A DNA stretch of 64,000 nucleotides from RPQJ01 sp963726665. GTDB taxonomy: Bacteria > Pseudomonadota > Gammaproteobacteria > Steroidobacterales > Steroidobacteraceae. Position 1 is the first letter of the stretch, and each line of letters begins with the position of its first letter. The notes beneath the pieces are model-generated. The model had not been told where the DNA came from and made no database searches. It saw only the letters and a list, made by a program, of their open reading frames with translations. Below, piece after piece: positions 45,353 through 54,767 of this stretch. The stretch is taken from contig CAVSDW010000017.1 in the NCBI GenBank assembly GCA_963726665.1, positions 1 to 64,000 of the forward strand. Direction: 5' to 3'. The position numbers were made by a program, and so were the translations under genes.

Positions 45353-46847
45353 CTTTCTCCAGGTACTTCCCTTCCGCGTACCGGAGCCACGGCGCGGCGG
45401 TGAGCGCCTTGCCCGTCGCGCTGCGGATCAGCTGCTGCGCGCTCAGGCTCGCGCCGACGCCGTGCACGCTCGCGCGCAGCCCCTCGAACAGGCTGCCGAA
45501 GTGCCCCGCCTCGATGTCGCGGTCGAGGTCCGGGTGGTCGCGACGCAGCGTCTCGTAGAGCTGTGCCGCGATGCACCCGCCGAGCACGTACGAGGGGAAG
45601 TAGCCGAAGGAGCCGATCGCCCAGTGCACGTCCTGCAGGCAACCCTCGGCGTCGTTTGCCGGGCGCAACCCCAGCCGCTGGTCCAGCCCGTCGCGCCACG
45701 CCTCGGGCAGGTCGCGCACCGGCAGCGTGCCGTCGAAGATGCGCTTCTCGAGTTCGTAACGCAGCATGATGTGAACGGGATACGTGAGCTCATCGGCCTC
45801 CGCGCGGATCGCTCCGCGCCGGACACGGATCAGCGTCTGGTAGAGGTTCTCGACCTCCCACTCCGGCCCGGCCACGCCGAAGTGCTTCTCGAGCAGCGGG
45901 CGCAGGTAGGTCAGGAACGGCCGGCTGCGCCCGATGAACACCTCGAGCAGCAGCGCCTGGCTCTCCTCGAGCGCCATGCCGCGGTCGCGGCCGACCGGCT
46001 GGTCGCGCCAGGCCTCGGGAAGGCCGAGGTCGTACATCGCCTGGCCCGTCTCGTGCAGCACGCCCATGAGCCCGGTGAACGGATCCTTGTGGTCGAAGCG
46101 CGTCGTGACGCGGACGTCGCCCCACACGCCTTCGGTCGACGGATGGTCGCTCTCGTCGAGGCGGCCGCGGTCGAACGGAAAGCCGATCGCACGCATCACC
46201 TCGACCGCGAGCGAGCGCTGCTTCGATACGCTCACCTTGCCGAGCAGCGGCAGCGGCGGTCGCGACGACTGCAGCTCGATCGCCTCGCGGATCAGGTTCG
46301 GCAGGCGGCGCGTGATCACGCGGAAGAGCTGGTCGATCTCGGCGCCGAGGAATCCGGGGCTGAACTCGTCGATGAGCGAATCGTATGGCGCAAGTCCCAG
46401 CGCCTGCGACAGCACGCTGGCCTTGTCCCGCGTGAGCGCCACGACCTCTTCGAGGTGCGGCGCGAACAGAGCGAAGTTGCTGTCCTGCTTCGCCTCGAGC
46501 CAGCGCACCTCGGCGACGGCCGTTGCGCGGGCGAGCCGCGTCACCAGCGACAGCGGCGTGGCGATCGCGTGGTCGCGCTCGCGGCGCATTTCGCGAAGGT
46601 TCGCGAGCTGCCAGTCCTCGAGTTGCGACTCGCTCGCCTGCGAGCGCTCGATGAGCCGCGATACCTTGGGCGAGGTGAGCAGCGCGTGGCATTCGGAATC
46701 GAGCGCGGCAAGCTGCTCACCGCGCACGTCGGCGCTGCCGCGCGGCATCATGACGGCGGCGTCCCAGCGCAGCAGGCTCGCCGCGCCGCGGAAAGCGTGA
46801 AGGCGGCGGAACTCCTGCTCGAGTTGTTGGTATGGAGTCGATGCCAT
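45339..46847 (-). CDS. M32-type carboxypeptidase-like protein with altered metal motifs
   Basis: 502 residues covering the whole carboxypeptidase Taq (M32) fold: YQQLEQEFRRLHAFRGAASL at the start, IRAEADELTYPVHIMLRYEL, and GCLQDVHWAIGSFGYFPSYV near the end. Two family motifs are changed. The zinc site HExxH reads VLHETGQAMYD (about residue 264; second His is Gln), and the H-E-S-Q motif reads MALEESQALL (about residue 291; His is Glu). Both lie in an intact frame, so a frameshift does not explain them. Activity with the usual metal is therefore doubtful. ATG at 46847; the stop lies in a repeat arm. Confidence 0.88.
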   Translation of the reverse strand: MASTPYQQLEQEFRRLHAFRGAASLLRWDAAVMMPRGSADVRGEQLAALDSECHALLTSPKVSRLIERSQASESQLEDWQLANLREMRRERDHAIATPLSLVTRLARATAVAEVRWLEAKQDSNFALFAPHLEEVVALTRDKASVLSQALGLAPYDSLIDEFSPGFLGAEIDQLFRVITRRLPNLIREAIELQSSRPPLPLLGKVSVSKQRSLAVEVMRAIGFPFDRGRLDESDHPSTEGVWGDVRVTTRFDHKDPFTGLMGVLHETGQAMYDLGLPEAWRDQPVGRDRGMALEESQALLLEVFIGRSRPFLTYLRPLLEKHFGVAGPEWEVENLYQTLIRVRRGAIRAEADELTYPVHIMLRYELEKRIFDGTLPVRDLPEAWRDGLDQRLGLRPANDAEGCLQDVHWAIGSFGYFPSYVLGGCIAAQLYETLRRDHPDLDRDIEAGHFGSLFEGLRASVHGVGASLSAQQLIRSATGKALTAAPWLRYAEGKYLEKVTGD

Positions 46848-47025
46848 GGCGCGTGTCCGGCGCGGGGAGCGCGCAGGAGCGATGGATTCTAGCAAGACGG
46901 CCGGTGGCAGGCGCCGGGCGATCGCCCCATTCAGGCTCTTTTGTCCTGTTAAATCAATGTATTAAGTCGCATTCGCCGGTGTCGGCGTGCTCCGAAGCAT
47001 GGCCGCGGCGGGCGATGGAACAGTC

Positions 47026-50000
47026 TCAGGGCCCGGCCGCCGGCCCGGGTCCGGACCCGTCGGCGCCACGGGCGGCGGCGGCAGTGGCACGAAGCTTCTC
47101 GATCAGCTTCGAGATGGCCTGCGGAGATCGCGTGTTGCGGGCAACGATCACGTAGACGGCCGGCACGACGCCGAGCGTCAGGAACACCGAGATCACCACG
47201 CCGTAGAAAACCACGACCCCGATCGCCTGGCGCGATTCCGCGCCCGCCCCGGTCGCAAGCAGCAGCGGCAGCGCGCCGAATGCCGTACAGAAGCTGGTCA
47301 TCAGCACCGGGCGCAGGCGGATTGCGGCCGCCTCGACCACGGCTTCGCGGAACTCGAGGCCGCGATCGCGCAACTGGTTCGCAAACTCGACGATCAGGAT
47401 GCCGTTCTTGGCAGCGAGCCCGACCAGCATGATCGAGGCGATCTGGCTGAAGACGTTGATCGACATGCCGTACATCCACAGCCCGACCAGCGCGCCGATG
47501 ACCGCGAGCGGCACCGTCGTCATGATCACGAAGGGGTGCAGGAAGCTCTCGAACTGCGCGGCGAGCACCAGGAACACGACGACCATGGCGAGCAGGAACA
47601 TCACGTAGAGCTGGCCGCCCGATTCCTTGAGCTCCCGGGACTGGCCGTCGTAATTGAGGCGCACCGAACCAGGCAACTCGTCCTTGACCACCTTTTCGAC
47701 GTAGCCGAGTGCCTCGCCGAGCGTGTAGCCGGGCGCGAGCGCCGCGGTCACGGTGATGGCGCGCAGCCGGTCGAAGCGGTTGAGGCGCATGGGCCCCGCA
47801 AGCTCGGTGAGCTGGACCAGGTTCGACAACGGGATCAGCTGGCCCGTGCGGTCGGAGCGCACGTACAGGTTGTCGAGGTCTGTGGGCGTGGCGCGGTCCT
47901 CGGCGCGGCCCTGCAGGATGACGTTGTACTCCCGGTCGCGGTCGATGTAGGTCGTGACGATGCGCGACCCGAGCACCGTCTCGAGCGTACGGCCCACGGT
48001 CTGCAGCGAGATGCCGAGGTCGGCGGCGCGGTCGCGGTCGACCGCGACGCGCAGCTCGGGCTTGCGCTCCTCGTAGTTCGACTGGACGTTGGCGAGTCCC
48101 GGATTGTCCTGCATGCGCTGCATGAGCTTGTCGCGCCACTGCACCAGCTGCGCGTAGTCGGTGCCGCCGAGCACGACCTGCACGGGGGATCCGGCTGCGC
48201 CGCCGCGCGACCAGCCCCCGTAAACGCCGACGTTCGAGCGCACGCCCGGCAGCTCGTCGAGCTGCGTGCGGATCGACTGCGCGATCTGCTCCGCGCCGCG
48301 CTCGCGCTCGCCCCACGGTGCGAGCAGCAGGAACCCGCGCGCCTGGTTGAGCTCGCTCGCACCGCCGAAGCCGCCGGGGATGCGCATCAGGCCGCGCAGG
48401 ACGTCACCGGTCGCACGCTCGCCGGCAACGATGTCCTCGGCCATCCTGGCGTGGCGGTCCATGTATTCGAGCGAGGCGCCCTCCGGCGCATTGAGCGTGT
48501 AGAAGATCATCCCCCGGTCCTCCGGCGGCGCGAGCTCGCTCGGGATCGAGCGGAACAGGACTGCCGCGACGGCGACGGCTCCGAGCGTCCCGGCAACGAC
48601 CAGCCACGGACGCAGCATCACGCGCCGCAGGCCCTCTTCGTAGCGCGCTGCAAGACGACGGAAGAACCCGTCCACCCACTCGGCGAAGCGCGAATGCCTG
48701 GCCTCGCCGCGGAGCAGCTTCGAGCACATCATCGGCGTCAGCGTGAGCGCGACCAGCGACGAAAAGGCCACCGCTGCCGCGATCGTGAAGCCGAATTCCC
48801 GGAACAGCTGGCCGATGTTGCCCTGCAGGAACGAGATGGGCACGAATACCGCGGTCAGCACCAGCGTCGTCGCGATCACCGCGAAGCCGATTTCCCGGCT
48901 TCCTTCGACGGACGCGAGCAGTGGCGGCTCGCCACCTTCGACGCGCCGATAGATGTTCTCCAGCACGATGACGGAATCGTCCACGACCAGGCCGATCGCC
49001 AGCACCAGCCCGAGCAACGTCAGGATGTTGATGGAGAACCCCATGGCCGCCATGACGATGAACGCCGCGATGATCGACACCGGGATGGTCACGGCCGGGA
49101 TCAGCATCGCGCGCAGGTTGCCGAGGAACAGGTAGATGACCGCCAGCACGAGTGCGAGCGCGATGCCGAGCGCGATGACGACTTCCTTCATCGACTCCTC
49201 GATGAAGGACGACCGGTCGAGGTTGATCTCCAGTGCCGTGCCCGGTGGGAGCTCGGGACGGAGCCGGTCGAGTTCCGCGCGCACCGCGCGCGCAACCTCG
49301 AGCGTGTTCGCCTTCGACACCTGCTCTATCCCTAAGCTGATCCCGGGCACGCCGTTCGACCGCGACAGGCTGCGCTCGTTCTCGGCCGCGAGGCGCACGT
49401 CAGCGACCTCGCCCAGGCGCACGAGGTAGCCGTCCGGTCCCCGCCCGATCGCGAGCTGGCGGAAATCCTGCTCGGTGTTGAGCCCGGTCTCGGTGCGCAG
49501 AGTGAGCTCGCGCTGCGAGGACTCGAGCCGGCCCGCGGGAAGCTGCACGTTCTCGCGCCTGAGCGCGTTCTCGATGTCGATGACCGTGAGCTGCCTCGCC
49601 GCGAGCGCCTCGCGGTCGATCCAGACGCGCATTGCGTAACGGCGCGCACCGCTCAGCCGGACGCGCGCCACGCCGGGCACGACGCCGAGGCGCTCCGAGA
49701 GCACGCGGTCGGCGTAGTCGGTGAGCTCGAGCACGCTCATCGTGTTGCTCGAGAGATTCACGAACATGATCGGCTCGGCGTTGAAGTCCACCTTGCCGAT
49801 GTCCGGAGGGTCGGCCTCCTCCGGCAGCTGCGCCGCAACCCGGGCGACGCGGTCGCGGACGTCGTTCGCCGCCTCGTCGACCGGCCGGTCGGGATCGAAC
49901 TCGAGGTTGATGCTCGATCGCCCGTCCACGCTCTGCGAGGTGATCTTGGTCACGCCTTCGAGGCCTGCCACGCGGTCCTCGATGACCTGCGTGATCTTCG

Positions 50001-50181
50001 TCTCCACCACGTCCGCGGACGCCCCGCGGTACGTGGTATCGATCGACACCACGGGCGACTCGACGTTCGGCAGCTCCCGGACCGGCAGTCGCGAGGCCGC
50101 GAGCAGGCCGAGGATCACCAGCATCAGGCTGATGACGGTCGCGAATACCGGCCGCTTGACCGAGACCTCGGAGAGCTTCAC
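47026..50181 (-). CDS. RND efflux pump, second system (AcrB/MdtC-like)
   Basis: Intact, 1,051 residues. N-terminus VKLSEVSVKRPVFATVISLM, then periplasmic porter domains. TM4 GLVVDDSVIVLENIYRR holds the Asp pair, followed by KNGILIVEFANQLRD in the second half, and the end is Ala/Gly-rich. Compared with the pump at 6790 it is a different branch (ELPNVESPVVSI instead of EQYPPIAPPQVTV). GTG start at 50181. The adaptor gene lies immediately upstream and the reading is nearly continuous across the junction. No outer-membrane factor is adjacent, so it may borrow a shared one. Substrates unknown. Confidence 0.93.
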   Translation of the reverse strand: MKLSEVSVKRPVFATVISLMLVILGLLAASRLPVRELPNVESPVVSIDTTYRGASADVVETKITQVIEDRVAGLEGVTKITSQSVDGRSSINLEFDPDRPVDEAANDVRDRVARVAAQLPEEADPPDIGKVDFNAEPIMFVNLSSNTMSVLELTDYADRVLSERLGVVPGVARVRLSGARRYAMRVWIDREALAARQLTVIDIENALRRENVQLPAGRLESSQRELTLRTETGLNTEQDFRQLAIGRGPDGYLVRLGEVADVRLAAENERSLSRSNGVPGISLGIEQVSKANTLEVARAVRAELDRLRPELPPGTALEINLDRSSFIEESMKEVVIALGIALALVLAVIYLFLGNLRAMLIPAVTIPVSIIAAFIVMAAMGFSINILTLLGLVLAIGLVVDDSVIVLENIYRRVEGGEPPLLASVEGSREIGFAVIATTLVLTAVFVPISFLQGNIGQLFREFGFTIAAAVAFSSLVALTLTPMMCSKLLRGEARHSRFAEWVDGFFRRLAARYEEGLRRVMLRPWLVVAGTLGAVAVAAVLFRSIPSELAPPEDRGMIFYTLNAPEGASLEYMDRHARMAEDIVAGERATGDVLRGLMRIPGGFGGASELNQARGFLLLAPWGERERGAEQIAQSIRTQLDELPGVRSNVGVYGGWSRGGAAGSPVQVVLGGTDYAQLVQWRDKLMQRMQDNPGLANVQSNYEERKPELRVAVDRDRAADLGISLQTVGRTLETVLGSRIVTTYIDRDREYNVILQGRAEDRATPTDLDNLYVRSDRTGQLIPLSNLVQLTELAGPMRLNRFDRLRAITVTAALAPGYTLGEALGYVEKVVKDELPGSVRLNYDGQSRELKESGGQLYVMFLLAMVVVFLVLAAQFESFLHPFVIMTTVPLAVIGALVGLWMYGMSINVFSQIASIMLVGLAAKNGILIVEFANQLRDRGLEFREAVVEAAAIRLRPVLMTSFCTAFGALPLLLATGAGAESRQAIGVVVFYGVVISVFLTLGVVPAVYVIVARNTRSPQAISKLIEKLRATAAAARGADGSGPGPAAGP

Positions 50182-51349
50182 GAGCGTCGCCGCACCCTTC
50201 GGCGGCGCGGCGCCGGGCGACTCGACCGGTCTTCACGCTCGCGCCGTCGCGAAGCTTCTGCGTCCCCTCGGTCACGACCAGCTCTCCGGCCGCGAGCCCC
50301 TGCACCACCTGCACCGCGCCGACACGGCGCTGGCCGATTCGGACCAGGCGCTTCGCGACGGTGCCGTCCTTGACCACGAACACGAATACATCGCCCTGCT
50401 CCGGCACGAGGGCCTGCTCTGGTACCAGCAGCGCCTCGACGGCGCCACGCGAAAGCCGGACGTTCAGGAACATGCCGGGCTTCAGCAGGCCGTCGGGGTT
50501 GGGCACCAGGGCGCGCACGGTCACCGATCGCGTGCTCGGGTCGACACGCGAATCGACGCTCGACACCTTGCCCTCGAAGGTCTTGCCGGGATAAGCGACG
50601 CTGTGCGCCGTGATCGTAAGCCCGGGTGAGAGCATGGACAGGAACGTCTCGGGAACGGTGAAGTCGAGCTTGATCGTGCCCGTGTCGTCGAGCGTCGTGA
50701 TGACCGTGCCGGGACTCACCAGGCTGCCCACGCTCACGCGGCGCAGGCCGACCCGGCCCGTGAACGCTGCGCGGACCACCGTGTCGGCGAGCTTCGCCTG
50801 CGCCACCAGAACCCGCGCCTCGTTGGCCTTGAGCGAGGCCTCGATCTGGTCGAGTTGCGCCTCGGACAGCGCCTTGGTCGTGTAGAGCTCGCGACTGCGC
50901 TTGTACTGGCTGCGGCTTTCGGTGACGGCAGCCTCGGCAATGGCGAGTTCCGCGCGGGCCTGGGCGCCGTCGAGTTCGACCAGCAGGTCGCCGCGATTCA
51001 CGTGCTGCCCCTCGTCGAAGCGCACGGCGGTCACGAGGTTCGACACCTTGGCCGTGACGTCGATCGATTCGTTCGCGTGCGCGGTGCCGAGCGCCTCGAT
51101 CTCGAGGGCCAGGCGCTCGAGGCGCACTGGGGCGACGACCACGGCCACGGCCGCCCGGCTCAAGGGAGTGTCGGCGCCGCGGGCGGTCAGCCCGTCCTTG
51201 CCGGCCGCAGGACCCTGCGCGGGTCCGCCGGAGGGCTTGGCGACCACCGGCTCGTGCTTCGCACGTTCGTCATGAATGTGCCAGGCGAACCCGACGATCA
51301 AGGCGCCGGCGATGGCACCGAGGAGTGCCTTCGCAAATGAGTTGGACAT
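50179..51349 (-). CDS. RND periplasmic adaptor, second system, 3' end uncertain
   Basis: About 390 residues. An N-terminal membrane anchor (LLGAIAGALIVGFAW), then lipoyl halves (AKVSNLVTAVRFDEGQHVNR and ADTVVRAAFTGRVGLRRVSV) around a helical hairpin, and a beta-barrel and membrane-proximal part with LVVTEGTQKLRDGASVKT. ATG at 51349. An indel near 50228 shifts the end. In one correction a TGA overlaps the GTG of the pump (GTGA). In another the sequence VESPGAAPPKGAATL runs straight into the pump, which would make a fusion; I prefer two overlapping genes. Confidence 0.88.
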
Positions 51350-51439
51350 GGGAGGGACGCGCGGCTCCGACGCCGGACCAGCCGGAAATGGCGCGCGATT
51401 ATCCCATCCTTCGCCGCGCTAGACGAGCGCGCCCGATAC

Positions 51440-52381
51440 TCAAGGTTCGGGATCCGAACCCTCGGCGATGCCCTCGAAGAGCGGCGTGGACATGTAGCGC
51501 TCTGCGGTATCCGGCAGCATCGACAGGATGACCGAGCCCTTCGGCGCCTTCTCGGCGACCTTGAGGGCGGCGGCAAACGTGCCGCCGGCGGAGATTCCGC
51601 AGAAGATGCCTTCGCGGCTGGCGAGCGCGCGAGCCGCGGCGATGGACTCTTCGTCCGTGACCGGCACGATCTCGTGCGGCACCGAGCGATTGAGCACCGC
51701 CGGCACGAAATCCGGGGTCCACCCCTGGATCTTGTGCGGCTTGAACTCCGCTCCGGCGAGCAGCGACGCGCCCGCCGGCTCCGTCGCGATCACGCGCACC
51801 TCGGGCCGGCCCAGCCGGATCATCTCGCCCGCGCCCGTGAGCGTGCCGCCCGTGCCCCAGCCGGTGACGAAGAAATCGAGCCGACGCCCCGCGAAGTCGC
51901 TCAGGATCTCGGGACCGGTGGTCTGGCGGTGATACGCCGGGTTGGCCGGGTTCTCGAACTGCCGGGACAGGAACCAGCCGTGTTTCTTCGCGAGCTCGGC
52001 GGCCTTGCGCACCATGCCGCTGCCGCGCTCGGCCGCGGGCGTGAGGATGACCTTGGCGCCGAGCATGCGCATGATCTTGCGGCGCTCGATGGAGAAGGTC
52101 TCGACCATCACCGCGACGAACGGATAGCCCTTGGCCGCGCAGACCATCGCAAGTGCGATGCCGGTGTTGCCGGAGGTGGCCTCGACCACCGTCTGGCCGG
52201 GCTGCAACGCGCCCGTCCTCTCGGCGTCGTCGATGATCGCGAACGCGAGTCGGTCCTTCACGGAGGACAGCGGATTGAAGAACTCGCACTTCACGTACAT
52301 CTCGACGTGCGCGGGCGCCAGGCGGTTGACGCGCACCACCGGCGTGCGGCCGATCGTCTGCAGGATGCTGTCGTAGATCAT
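51440..52381 (-). CDS. cysK: cysteine synthase (O-acetylserine sulfhydrylase)
   Basis: 313 residues, PLP enzyme making cysteine from O-acetylserine and sulfide. NPLSSVKDRLAFAII has the Schiff-base Lys, VVEATSGNTGIALAMV the substrate loop, and GWGTGGTLTG the phosphate-binding loop; GIFCGISAGGTFAAAL carries the Ser contacting the pyridine nitrogen. A short C-terminus (EGSDPEP) follows. It is closer to CysK than to CysM or cystathionine beta-synthase by length and motifs. Intact; ATG at 52381. It stands alone between the adaptor and MaoC genes. Confidence 0.92.
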   Translation of the reverse strand: MIYDSILQTIGRTPVVRVNRLAPAHVEMYVKCEFFNPLSSVKDRLAFAIIDDAERTGALQPGQTVVEATSGNTGIALAMVCAAKGYPFVAVMVETFSIERRKIMRMLGAKVILTPAAERGSGMVRKAAELAKKHGWFLSRQFENPANPAYHRQTTGPEILSDFAGRRLDFFVTGWGTGGTLTGAGEMIRLGRPEVRVIATEPAGASLLAGAEFKPHKIQGWTPDFVPAVLNRSVPHEIVPVTDEESIAAARALASREGIFCGISAGGTFAAALKVAEKAPKGSVILSMLPDTAERYMSTPLFEGIAEGSDPEP

Positions 52382-52490
52382 CGCGTGTACTCCCGCCCGA
52401 GGGCGTTTTCGTTGTGCCGCGGACTATAAGCCGAGTCGCGCGCGACCGCTCATGCCGCGAGGGAATCAGTTGATTCCAACCATGGGCGCC

Positions 52491-52961
52491 TCAGGCGAAG
52501 TAGAGCCTCATGATGGCCTCTGCGACGCAGGCCGGCTTCGGCTGGCCGTCGATCTCCACGGTGTACTGTTCCATGACCTGCAGCCCCCCGGGCACCTCCT
52601 CGACCTTGAGCAACGTGCAGCGCGCGCGGACGCGGCTGCCGGCCTTGACGGGATTCGGGAACCTCAATCTGTCCAGGCCGTAGTTGATGGCCTGCTTCAC
52701 ACCCGGGTAAGGAGGCTCGCCGGACGCGACCAGGCCTCGCAGCATCGGATACAGGGACAGGGTGAGGTAGCCGTGGGCGATGGTCGAGCCCCAGGGAGAC
52801 TCGCGTGCAGCGCGCGCCACGTCCACGTGGATCCACTGGTGGTCGCCGGTGGCGTCCGCGAACGCATTGATCCTGTCCTGGGTGACTTCCAGCCAGTCGC
52901 TCACGTGGACTTCTTCGCCAACGCGCCGCTTGAGATCCTCGAGCAACGTCTGCTGCGACAT
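52491..52961 (-). CDS. MaoC-like (hotdog-fold) enoyl-CoA hydratase
   Basis: 156 residues. WLEVTQDRINAFADATGDHQ then WIHVD is the hydratase-2 motif with catalytic Asp and His, and STIAHGYLTLSLYPML the following helix. It hydrates enoyl-CoA, possibly supplying (R)-3-hydroxyacyl-CoA. That would fit with the divergent phaR regulator of polyhydroxyalkanoate genes, although no PHA synthase is in the window, so the link is inference. ATG 52961 is the first Met after which homology starts. Intact. Confidence 0.88.
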   Translation of the reverse strand: MSQQTLLEDLKRRVGEEVHVSDWLEVTQDRINAFADATGDHQWIHVDVARAARESPWGSTIAHGYLTLSLYPMLRGLVASGEPPYPGVKQAINYGLDRLRFPNPVKAGSRVRARCTLLKVEEVPGGLQVMEQYTVEIDGQPKPACVAEAIMRLYFA

Positions 52962-53134
52962 GGGGGCTCCGATGTTTGTACCGAGGCTCGAGTCTAAGCC
53001 GCCCGGCATCGGCCCTACCACTGCCGCTCGAGCCGCCGGGTCTTGTTGCAGCGCAAGGAACCCGTGCCTAGAATCCGCAGCATGCCCCGGCCTGCGCATC
53101 GTGCGCTGCAGCAACCCTGAGGTACACTCCCCGC

Positions 53135-53620
53135 ATGAGCCAGGAACGCCTGATCAAGAAGTACGCGAACCGTCGCCTGTACGACGCCTCGCAGAGCCGG
53201 CACATCACGCTCGACGACATCCGCGCACTGATCGTCAAGGGCGAGAAACTCAAGGTCGTCGAGGACAAGACCGGGCACGACATCACCCGCCACATCCTGC
53301 TGCAGGTGATCGCGGAGCAGGAGCAGTTCGGGCGGCCGATCCTGAGCACCAAGGTGCTCGAGGCGATCATCCGCTTCTACGGCAACGCAATGCAGGGATT
53401 CCTCGCCGGCTTCCTCGAGAAGAGCGTCGAGACGTTCCTGAACCAGCAGGAAGCGCTGCAGGCGCAGATCTCCAAGATCGTCGCGAGCACGCCGATCTCG
53501 ACCGTCGCGGACATCACGCGACAGAACCTCGAGACGCTCTCGAAGGTCCAGGAAAGCATGCTCGGCGCAATCCTGCCGAAGCGCGACAAGGGCCGCGACG
53601 AGGACGACAAGCGCGGCTGA
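53135..53620 (+). CDS. phaR: polyhydroxyalkanoate synthesis regulator PhaR
   Basis: 161 residues. The N-terminal PHB/PHA accumulation regulator domain is clear: LIKKYANRRLYDASQSRHIT, then LDDIRALIVKGEKLKVVEDK. The second segment ILLQVIAEQEQFGRPILST and a helical tail (FLEKSVETFLNQQEALQAQI) follow. PhaR binds DNA and PHA granules and represses phasin genes when no polymer is present. It implies the organism stores PHA. ATG at 53135, 174 bases from the divergent MaoC gene. Intact. Two hairpins follow the stop. Confidence 0.93.
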   Translation: MSQERLIKKYANRRLYDASQSRHITLDDIRALIVKGEKLKVVEDKTGHDITRHILLQVIAEQEQFGRPILSTKVLEAIIRFYGNAMQGFLAGFLEKSVETFLNQQEALQAQISKIVASTPISTVADITRQNLETLSKVQESMLGAILPKRDKGRDEDDKRG

Positions 53621-53624
53621 CGTC

Positions 53625-53670
53625 CCGGCGCGTGGCGCCGGTCACGCGGTCGTCGCAACGCGACGCGTGA
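53625..53670. terminator. double hairpin between convergent phaR and AraC-MGMT genes
   Basis: First hairpin: arms CCGGCGC (53625-53631) and GCGCCGG (53635-53641), three-base loop. Second: TCACGCG (53642-53648) and CGCGTGA (53664-53670). They lie between two converging stop codons, the expected place for a bidirectional terminator. T-runs are poor, so termination may depend on Rho or not occur. Confidence 0.4.
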
Positions 53671-53688
53671 TTCGCTCCAGGCAGCCGG

Positions 53689-54567
53689 TCAGCATCCCGC
53701 CGAGATCGAGCGCGACAACTCCCAGGCAAGCATGGTCCGCTTGCGCTCCACCCCCCAGCGGTAGCCGCCCAGCGCTCCGCTGGCGCGCAGCACGTGGTGG
53801 CAGGGAATGAGCCAGGCGACGGGATTCGCGCCCACGGCGCCGCCCACGGCGCGCGCAGCCGCAGGCCGGCCGATGCCCGCAGCGACGTCGGAATAGTTGA
53901 CCGTCAGGTCGCGGGCGTCGCGCAGCAGCGCCTGCCAGACCTGTATCTGGAAGTTTGAACCGTGGACCCAGAGCCGCAACGGCCCGTCCTCGGGGATGCG
54001 GGCACCCCAGATCCGCGCGGCAACCCCGGCGGCCGCGGCTTCGTCTTCAACGAACGCTGCGTCTCGCCACAGGTGGCGGTATTCGGGCCAGCCGGGCACG
54101 TCCCCGCCGGACACCTTGAAGCCGATGAAACCGATGCCGCGGCCGGTCAAGGCAATGACGGCCGGGCCGAACGGAGTGGCCGCCGAACCGTAGCGAATCG
54201 TGATCCCCCGCCCCCGCGCCTTGTACTCGCCCGGCGTCGCCGCTTCGAGCGTGACGAACAGATCGTGCAGTCGTCCGGGCCCGGACAGTCCAGCGTCCAG
54301 CGCGGCCTGCAACACCGAATCGTCCCGCTTCAGGGAACTGCGCGCCGCTTCGAGCGTGAGTCGCTGCATGAACTGCTTCGGCGAGATACCGGCCCAGCGC
54401 CGGAACATGCGAGCGAAGTGGTGCGTTGCGACCCCCGCGGACTTCGCAACCTGCCCGAGGCTGGGTTGCTCGCGGAACCGCTCGTCCATGAACCGGATGG
54501 CGCGTTCGATGCGACGGTAGTCGAGCGGGGACGTGCCGGGAAATGACGTGGCGTGATTGGAGTTCAT
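53689..54567 (-). CDS. AraC-type HTH fused to O6-methylguanine-DNA methyltransferase domain (Ada-like)
   Basis: 292 residues. The N-terminal AraC helix-turn-helix region shows PSLGQVAKSAGVATHHFARM and AGISPKQFMQRLT. The C-terminal MGMT domain shows FQIQVWQALLRDARDLTVNY, GGAVGANPVAWLIPCHHVLR and GALGGYRWGVERKR. The methyl-accepting Cys and its His are present, but the usual PCHR reads PCHH. The N-terminal zinc domain of E. coli Ada (phosphotriester sensing) is missing, so sensing may differ. ATG at 54567. Intact. It should repair alkylated DNA and perhaps act as a regulator. Confidence 0.88.
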   Translation of the reverse strand: MNSNHATSFPGTSPLDYRRIERAIRFMDERFREQPSLGQVAKSAGVATHHFARMFRRWAGISPKQFMQRLTLEAARSSLKRDDSVLQAALDAGLSGPGRLHDLFVTLEAATPGEYKARGRGITIRYGSAATPFGPAVIALTGRGIGFIGFKVSGGDVPGWPEYRHLWRDAAFVEDEAAAAGVAARIWGARIPEDGPLRLWVHGSNFQIQVWQALLRDARDLTVNYSDVAAGIGRPAAARAVGGAVGANPVAWLIPCHHVLRASGALGGYRWGVERKRTMLAWELSRSISAGC

Positions 54568-54767
54568 GACCGACAGGATAATCACGCAACCGGCGCGCGC
54601 CACCCGAATCGTGCTTCGCGACCCGCCCGGCGGCCGCTCGCAGGCCGCAGCGCGCACCGCCTGAACCGATCAGGGGCCGGTCACCGCCGCGGCATCGGCG
54701 GCTGGGACTCGTCAATTTCGGCGGCTACCCATCGCTGGCAAGGTGCCGCTGATGGCACACTGCGCGG

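Noticed and set aside
46987..49335. 782-residue open frame antisense to the second RND pump
   Set aside because: Shadow of the pump gene, with no signal peptide, motif or plausible start.
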